In this document: positions 5,065-8,318 of the stretch, piece after piece
Layout of the letters: each line of letters begins with the position of its first letter
Numbering within the stretch: position 1 is the first letter of the stretch
Assembly: GCA_030647845.1 (NCBI GenBank)
Contig: JAUSIO010000022.1
Coordinates: 1-8,318, forward strand
From: a bacterium
GTDB taxonomy: Bacteria > Patescibacteriota > Minisyncoccia > Phycocordibacterales > SBAW01
DNA length: 8,318 bases
Direction: 5' to 3'
Made by a program: the position numbers and the translations under genes
Notes under the pieces: generated by a model
Told to the model about the DNA's origin: nothing
Databases searched by the model: none
Seen by the model: only the letters and a program-made list of their open reading frames with translations

Positions 5065-5071
5065 AGAGCAT

Positions 5072-5572
5072 ATGACACACAAGCAACTTACAACAGGTAT
5101 TGCCGTGTTCGTTGGTCTCGCAGTTGTCGCGATTTTTTTTATTTTTACTAATCCGTTTGCAATGACTAACACACAAACCCAGACCGCAGCCGTAGGCAGC
5201 CAAGGAGCTCTTGTCGTGCAAGACGAGGTGGTCGGCACGGGTGCCGAGGCGCGAGCGGGCGACACGCTCTCGGTCAACTACACCGGCAAATTGCAAGACG
5301 GCACGGTGTTTGACTCGTCTCTCAGTGCTGGTCGTATGCCGTTCCAGTTTACCATTGGAGCAGGGCGCGTTATCCAGGGCTGGGACCAAGGTTTGCAGGG
5401 GATGAAGGTCGGCGGCAAACGCTTGCTGATTATCCCGCCGGAGTTAGCCTATGGCGCGCAGGGTAATGGTCCGATACCGCAAAATGCAACGCTCGTGTTT
5501 GAGATTGACTTGCTGAGTGTCACTCCGCCAAGCATTGCTCCAGCCGCACCCGAAGGTCCTGCGGCAGACTAG
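5072..5572 (+). CDS. membrane-anchored FKBP-type peptidyl-prolyl cis-trans isomerase
   Basis: A 166-residue protein: a short cytoplasmic start, one transmembrane helix at about 9-27 (IAVFVGLAVVAIFFIF), a Thr/Gln-rich linker, and an FKBP domain from about 48 to 152. FKBPs speed cis-trans isomerisation at prolyl bonds; here it would act on proteins outside the membrane. The active-site signature is intact: SVNYTGKLQDGTVFDSS, GAGRVIQGWDQGLQGMKVGGKR, IIPPELAYG and IPQNATLVFEIDLL. A Pro/Ala-rich tail ends it. I use ATG 5072 rather than TTG 5036 because the extra twelve codons cover the apparent promoter. The next gene's ATG lies 14 nt beyond this stop, so the two may be co-transcribed. Confidence 0.95.
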   Translation: MTHKQLTTGIAVFVGLAVVAIFFIFTNPFAMTNTQTQTAAVGSQGALVVQDEVVGTGAEARAGDTLSVNYTGKLQDGTVFDSSLSAGRMPFQFTIGAGRVIQGWDQGLQGMKVGGKRLLIIPPELAYGAQGNGPIPQNATLVFEIDLLSVTPPSIAPAAPEGPAAD

Positions 5573-5586
5573 TGCGACCCTCTCCT

Positions 5587-5937
5587 ATGTCACCCACAAC
5601 AAACCCGACCGCAGAACCTGCCAAATGGAAGAGAATTCTTTCTTTTGCGTTGCTAATCGTTTTAGGTGTTCCTTGTGTAATTATTGTTCCTTTAGCGTTT
5701 GATATCGTCTCTATTTTTATCGGAGGATTTGTACCGATTATAACTAGCGGTGATCCCTTTCCTGATCTTCTTTATCTAATTTCTGGAATATCTCTGTTCT
5801 CTTTACCCTATATTATTTTAGGTATTGCCGGGTATCTGCATGGGCAAAAAAAATATACCGGGTCGTTAATTTTGTTAGGTATTGAAATAATACTGTTAAC
5901 TATGATTATGATTTCCATTTTAAACTTTAATGTTTGA
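5587..5937 (+). CDS. small membrane protein of unknown function
   Basis: I do not recognise this 116-residue protein. After a polar, Pro/Thr-rich start (residues 1-15) it has three or four hydrophobic segments, about 17-50, 60-85 and 91-113, with a short charged turn HGQKKYTG between the last two, so it is an integral membrane protein. The ATG at 5587 is chosen because the earlier GTG at 5572 overlaps the FKBP stop and lacks support; no good Shine-Dalgarno is seen for either. The coding DNA is clearly more AT-rich than the FKBP, CAP and pur genes, a bias shared with the following MazF-like gene, so the two may have come in together. It does not look like an antitoxin. Confidence 0.65.
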   Translation: MSPTTNPTAEPAKWKRILSFALLIVLGVPCVIIVPLAFDIVSIFIGGFVPIITSGDPFPDLLYLISGISLFSLPYIILGIAGYLHGQKKYTGSLILLGIEIILLTMIMISILNFNV

Positions 5938-5970
5938 AGTGGCGTAGTACGAAATATGGAGTAGTATATC

Positions 5971-6408
5971 GTGGTGAAAGATTTTGACTCGTGGAACAAT
6001 CTTAAAAAACGCATCGACGCCCGCTCTGATAGTGATAGAGTCTATTTTAGCGAGCGCGAGATTTGGTGGGCACAGATTGGGCTCAATGTTGGCTTTGAGC
6101 AAGACGGCAAGGGTGAGTTGGTCCAACGGCCAGTCTTGGTTATTAGGAAATTTAACAAACGAGTACTGCTAGTTTTACCTCTTTCTACCAAACATAAACC
6201 TGGTAATCGATACTATTTTAATTTTGTATGCCCCGACGGCGTAGAGCGTAGCGCCATACTTTCGCAACTTCGACTGATAGATATCAAACGACTAACGGAG
6301 CGAATGTTTGTGATCGAAGAAAAGATATTTTTAGGAATCAAAAAAGCGCTCATTGATATGCTCTCGGAGCGCTTTGTTGAACATTCCTCCCCACAACAGG
6401 TGGGGTGA
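5971..6408 (+). CDS. PemK/MazF-family toxin-like protein
   Basis: A 145-residue protein. An N-terminal helix with basic and acidic residues (about 1-25) precedes a PemK/MazF-like beta-barrel: REIWWAQIGLNVGFEQDGKG (about 29-48), RPVLVIRKFNKRVLLVLPLSTK (53-74), YYFNFVCPDGVERSAILSQLRLIDIKRL (81-108), then a C-terminal helix. MazF toxins are sequence-specific endoribonucleases inhibited by a small upstream antitoxin. No antitoxin is present: the gene upstream is a membrane protein. Stand-alone members of this WWAQIGLNVGxEQxGK subfamily are familiar to me from Patescibacteria, and toxicity is not certain. Starts at GTG 5971 and GTG 5974 are both possible; GGAG at 5958-5961 sits 9 nt before the first. 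The last codons are made by a CCCCAC/GTGGGG hairpin. Confidence 0.82.
   Translation: MVKDFDSWNNLKKRIDARSDSDRVYFSEREIWWAQIGLNVGFEQDGKGELVQRPVLVIRKFNKRVLLVLPLSTKHKPGNRYYFNFVCPDGVERSAILSQLRLIDIKRLTERMFVIEEKIFLGIKKALIDMLSERFVEHSSPQQVG
6389..6405. repeat. CCCCAC/GTGGGG hairpin at the end of the MazF-like gene
   Basis: CCCCAC (6389-6394) pairs with GTGGGG (6400-6405) around AACAG, directly before the TGA stop, and encodes the last residues S-P-Q-Q-V-G. No T-run follows. It may be a repeat that extended the C-terminus or an attenuated terminator. Confidence 0.5.
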
Positions 6409-6430
6409 GCCTTACGGCCATTTGTGTCCC

Positions 6431-6436
6431 TATACT
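6431..6436 (+). promoter_or_regulatory. possible -10 of uvrB
   Basis: TATACT lies 17 nt before the uvrB ATG, which would give a leader of about 10 nt. No -35 or Shine-Dalgarno is convincing. The gap from the MazF-like stop is only 45 nt, so read-through from upstream is also possible. Confidence 0.35.
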
Positions 6437-6453
6437 AATCAATATCAAAAAAG

Positions 6454-8318
6454 ATGTCAAGTAAATTCCAACTCACTTCACATTACCAGCCGGCGGGGGA
6501 CCAGCCAAAGGCAATTGAGCATTTGGTGGCAGGGCTCAAACGGGGAGAAAAAGACCAAACTCTGCTTGGTGTTACCGGATCGGGTAAGACCTTTACCGTT
6601 GCCAATGTCATACAACAGGTGCAAAAGCCGACGCTCGTGATTGCGCACAATAAAACACTCGCGGCACAGTTGGCGCAGGAGTATCGCGAATTTTTCCCCC
6701 ACAACGCGGTCCACTATTTTGTCTCCTACTACGACTACTATCAGCCCGAGGCATACATCCCGCACTCCGACACCTATATCGAAAAGGAGGCGCAGATAAA
6801 CGAAGAGATTGATAGGTTGCGGCACGCCTCGACACAGGCGTTGCTCACGCGCAGTGATGTGATTATTGTTGCCTCCGTGTCGTGCATTTACGCGCTCGGC
6901 AGCCCGGAGGAGTATAAAAAAGTACATGTTGAACTTAAGGTAGGAGCAAAGAAAAATCGTGCCGAGTTGATACGCGAGCTGGTTAGTGTATATTTCGAGC
7001 GCACAAACGCCGACCTCGCACCCGGCAAGTTCCGCGCGCTCGGCAACGCGGTCGAGGTTATGCCGACCGGCGAGCGCGTGTTGTACCGGGTGGAATTTGA
7101 GGGTGAGAACATTGCCCGCATTAGAATTATTGATGCTATTACTCGCGCAGAAAAACCGTTTTCTCCAGCTGCAGGTCATCGCGGGGACGCTTCCGAAAAC
7201 GGTTTTCCTGCCTCTATATTTCTCTTTCCTGCAAAACATTACGTTACGCCTGAGTTGGAGCGCGGTCGGGCGATTGAGGATATTAAATTGGAATTAAAAC
7301 AGCAGTTAGCCAAATTCGAACGCTCGGGTAAACTCCTGGAAGCCGAGCGGTTGAAGCGCCGAACCCTCCACGACCTCGCGATGATACGCGAAATTGGCTA
7401 TTGCAACGGGATAGAAAATTATTCACGCCACTTCGACGGGCGCAAACCAGGGGAGCCGCCATTTTCGCTTTTGGATTACTTCCGTGCCTCCGCAGGCGAA
7501 ACCTGCGGAACGCAGGTTTCGCCTGCGGAGAACAGGGATTTTCTGACCATCATCGACGAGTCGCATGTTACCGTGCCGCAAATCGCGGGGATGTACGCGG
7601 GCGATAGAGCGCGGAAGGAAAACTTGGTCGAGTACGGCTTCCGCTTGCCCTCGGCGATAGACAACCGCCCCCTGCAATTTGAGGAGTTTGTCGAGCGCGT
7701 GGGGCAGACTATTTACACCAGCGCCACCCCGGGCGCGTACGAAAAAGAAAAAAGTGGTGAAAATGTGGTAGAGCAAATCATCCGCCCAACTGGTCTTGTT
7801 GACCCGGAGATTATCGTGCGGCCGGTCACCGGAAGGACGAAGGAATCGTTTTTGGAAGCGTCGCCTCTCCTCCCAGCAGCTGGAGAAAATGATTCCTTTG
7901 GGACTTCCGCAAAAAAAGTATCTGTCTCGCTGCAGGTCAAGAGGGGACGTTCGCCAGACACTTTTTCTGCTCCACAACTTGGCCAAGTGCAAGACTTCCT
8001 TGACGAGGCCGAGAAAGTGATTAAGCACGGCGGGCGGATTTTGGTGACAACGCTCACCAAAAAAATGGCCGAGGACCTTTCGGAGTATTTAAAAGATAAA
8101 AAGTTTAAAGCCGCCTACATACATAGCGACATTTTGACGCTTGATCGCATCATCACGCTGACCGATTTCCGTAAAGGGCTCTACGATGTCTTGGTGGGGG
8201 TCAACCTGTTGCGAGAGGGGCTCGACCTGCCCGAGGTCGAATTGGTCGCGATACTCGACGCCGACAAAGAGGGTTTTTTTCGCTCCGAAACTAGTTTGAT
8301 ACAAACCATCGGGCGCGC
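6454..8318 (+). CDS. uvrB: excinuclease ABC subunit B, with in-frame palindromic insertions (3' end beyond the window)
   Basis: UvrB is the damage-verifying helicase-like subunit of the UvrABC nucleotide excision repair complex; it receives DNA from UvrA and positions UvrC. The frame is open without a stop from ATG 6454 to the window end (621 codons and 2 nt). Landmarks: HYQPAGDQP (10-18), Walker A GVTGSGKT (39-46), the damage-probing beta-hairpin YYDYYQPEAY (92-101), GYCNGIENYSR, Walker B DESH (368-371), GMYAGDRARKE, YTSATPG (421-427), TTLTKKMAEDL, NLLREGLDLPEV and QTIGR at the edge. By hand alignment it is about 80 residues longer than E. coli UvrB up to QTIGR. The excess lies at residues about 232-252 (+14), 345-361 (+16) and 460-508 (+50), each coinciding with palindromic DNA. 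All helicase motifs survive, so it is probably functional. The C-terminal UvrC-binding region is off-window. Confidence 0.98.
   Translation, partial: MSSKFQLTSHYQPAGDQPKAIEHLVAGLKRGEKDQTLLGVTGSGKTFTVANVIQQVQKPTLVIAHNKTLAAQLAQEYREFFPHNAVHYFVSYYDYYQPEAYIPHSDTYIEKEAQINEEIDRLRHASTQALLTRSDVIIVASVSCIYALGSPEEYKKVHVELKVGAKKNRAELIRELVSVYFERTNADLAPGKFRALGNAVEVMPTGERVLYRVEFEGENIARIRIIDAITRAEKPFSPAAGHRGDASENGFPASIFLFPAKHYVTPELERGRAIEDIKLELKQQLAKFERSGKLLEAERLKRRTLHDLAMIREIGYCNGIENYSRHFDGRKPGEPPFSLLDYFRASAGETCGTQVSPAENRDFLTIIDESHVTVPQIAGMYAGDRARKENLVEYGFRLPSAIDNRPLQFEEFVERVGQTIYTSATPGAYEKEKSGENVVEQIIRPTGLVDPEIIVRPVTGRTKESFLEASPLLPAAGENDSFGTSAKKVSVSLQVKRGRSPDTFSAPQLGQVQDFLDEAEKVIKHGGRILVTTLTKKMAEDLSEYLKDKKFKAAYIHSDILTLDRIITLTDFRKGLYDVLVGVNLLREGLDLPEVELVAILDADKEGFFRSETSLIQTIGR
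7148..7210 (+). repeat. uvrB palindromic element, copy A
   Basis: Arms 7148-7163 and 7195-7210 are complementary over 16 positions with one A-C mismatch; the inner 12 bp (AAAACCGTTTTC / GAAAACGGTTTT) are perfect. They flank a 31-nt core (7164-7194) starting TCCAGCTGCAGG and ending GACGCTTCC. The core recurs in copies B and C. It is translated in frame as UvrB residues about 232-252, between the strand RIRIID and SIFLFPAKHYVTP. Confidence 0.85.
7488..7530. repeat. perfect 20-bp inverted repeat in uvrB
   Basis: The 20-nt arm at 7488-7507 is the exact reverse complement of 7511-7530, with a GAA loop. Each arm can also fold alone, because CGCAGG and CCTGCG flank five bases in both, so it may be two inverted copies of a smaller hairpin. 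It encodes A-S-A-G-E-T-C-G-T-Q-V-S-P-A-E and lengthens the loop just before the Walker B strand (FLTIIDESH) by about 16 residues. Confidence 0.9.
7830..7909 (-). repeat. uvrB palindromic element, copy B (reverse orientation)
   Basis: Arms 7839-7853 and 7885-7899 pair over 15 positions, three of them G-T wobbles; beyond a small internal loop CGGAAG (7830-7835) pairs with CTTCCG (7904-7909). The inner 31 nt (7854-7884), reverse-complemented, match the core of copy A at 23 of 31 positions, including TCCAGCTGC at one end and ACGCTTCC at the other. It is translated in frame through UvrB residues about 462-482. Confidence 0.85.
7909..7970 (+). repeat. uvrB palindromic element, copy C
   Basis: Arms 7909-7924 and 7955-7970 pair over 16 positions with two A-C mismatches (GCA..AAAAAGT..TCTG against CAGA..ACTTTTT..TGC). 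The 30-nt core (7925-7954) matches copy A at 23 of 31 aligned positions with one gap, sharing GCTGCAGGTCA and GGGGACG. It abuts copy B, and the pair accounts for nearly all of the 50-residue expansion before QVQDFLDE. The reading frame through the core differs from that in copy A. Confidence 0.82.

Noticed and set aside
5232..5247. TCGGCAC/GTGCCGA hairpin in the FKBP gene
   Set aside because: It encodes the conserved VVGTGAE start of the FKBP domain with normal length, so it is not an insertion.
6406..6417. Similarity of TGAGCCTTACGG to part of the palindrome at 1225-1243
   Set aside because: Nine of ten bases match in AGCCTCACGG/AGCCTTACGG, but the other arm is missing. Too short to call a decayed copy.
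6478..7239. Long minus-strand frame (253 codons) antisense to uvrB
   Set aside because: It is a shadow of the uvrB coding strand, with low-complexity Arg/Val-rich translation and no recognisable motif. The same holds for the 201-codon frame at 7423-8028.
7148..7970. uvrB as a pseudogene or a frameshifted gene
   Set aside because: I translated codon by codon: no stop, the frame is continuous and every helicase motif is intact. The extra length is in-frame insertion.
7148..7970. CRISPR array or tandem repeat
   Set aside because: The copies are unevenly spaced, in both orientations, have diverged arms and lie within a coding frame; there are no regular spacers.

Overview
This looks like a stretch of bacterial chromosome, most likely from a member of the Candidate Phyla Radiation (Patescibacteria, Parcubacteria-like). 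I infer that from three things: small compact genes, a strikingly dense scatter of short palindromic repeats of kinds I associate with those genomes, and the mix of small membrane-anchored envelope proteins with housekeeping genes. TGA is used as a stop (ends of the CAP-domain, membrane and MazF-like genes), so this is standard code 11. I see no phage, IS, CRISPR, tRNA or rRNA.

Layout. (1) 5-283: a ParE/RelE-type toxin whose ATG overlaps the stop of an upstream, off-window gene. (2) 305-574, minus: an unrecognised small gene with its own promoter, Shine-Dalgarno and terminator. (3) 641-1219: msrA, then 1273-1728: a VKOR-family membrane thiol oxidoreductase. (4) 1687-2478, minus: a secreted/anchored Ig-like surface protein whose 3' end overlaps the VKOR gene tail to tail. 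(5) 2564-3973: a purE-purC pair closed by a clear terminator. (6) 4057-5001: a membrane-anchored CAP/SCP (YkwD-like) protein, then 5072-5572: a membrane-anchored FKBP peptidyl-prolyl isomerase. (7) 5587-6408: an AT-rich small membrane protein and an orphan PemK/MazF-like protein. (8) 6454 to the window end: uvrB, open at the 3' edge.

The most interesting content is inside the genes. uvrB stays open and keeps its motifs, but by hand alignment to E. coli UvrB it is about 80 residues longer over the part visible. The excess sits at three places, and each coincides with palindromic DNA. Three copies of one roughly 62-nt hairpin family (7148-7210, 7839-7899 in reverse, 7909-7970) share a core of about 31 nt flanked by arms that differ between copies but stay self-complementary. 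A separate perfect 20-bp inverted repeat lies just before the Walker B motif. msrA carries three other palindromic/repeat segments in frame. One of them recurs almost identically, on the opposite strand and in the same reading frame, in the surface-protein gene. The behaviour recalls the Rickettsia palindromic elements that insert in frame into protein genes; the uvrB family is the best candidate here for something undescribed.

A second theme is expression. Five genes have a -10-like hexamer only 6-7 nt before the start codon, which suggests leaderless mRNAs, whereas the purE-purC pair and the minus-strand small gene have Shine-Dalgarno sequences. MsrA, VKOR, FKBP, CAP and the Ig-like protein together suggest a neighbourhood concerned with envelope protein folding and redox repair, but they do not form one operon.
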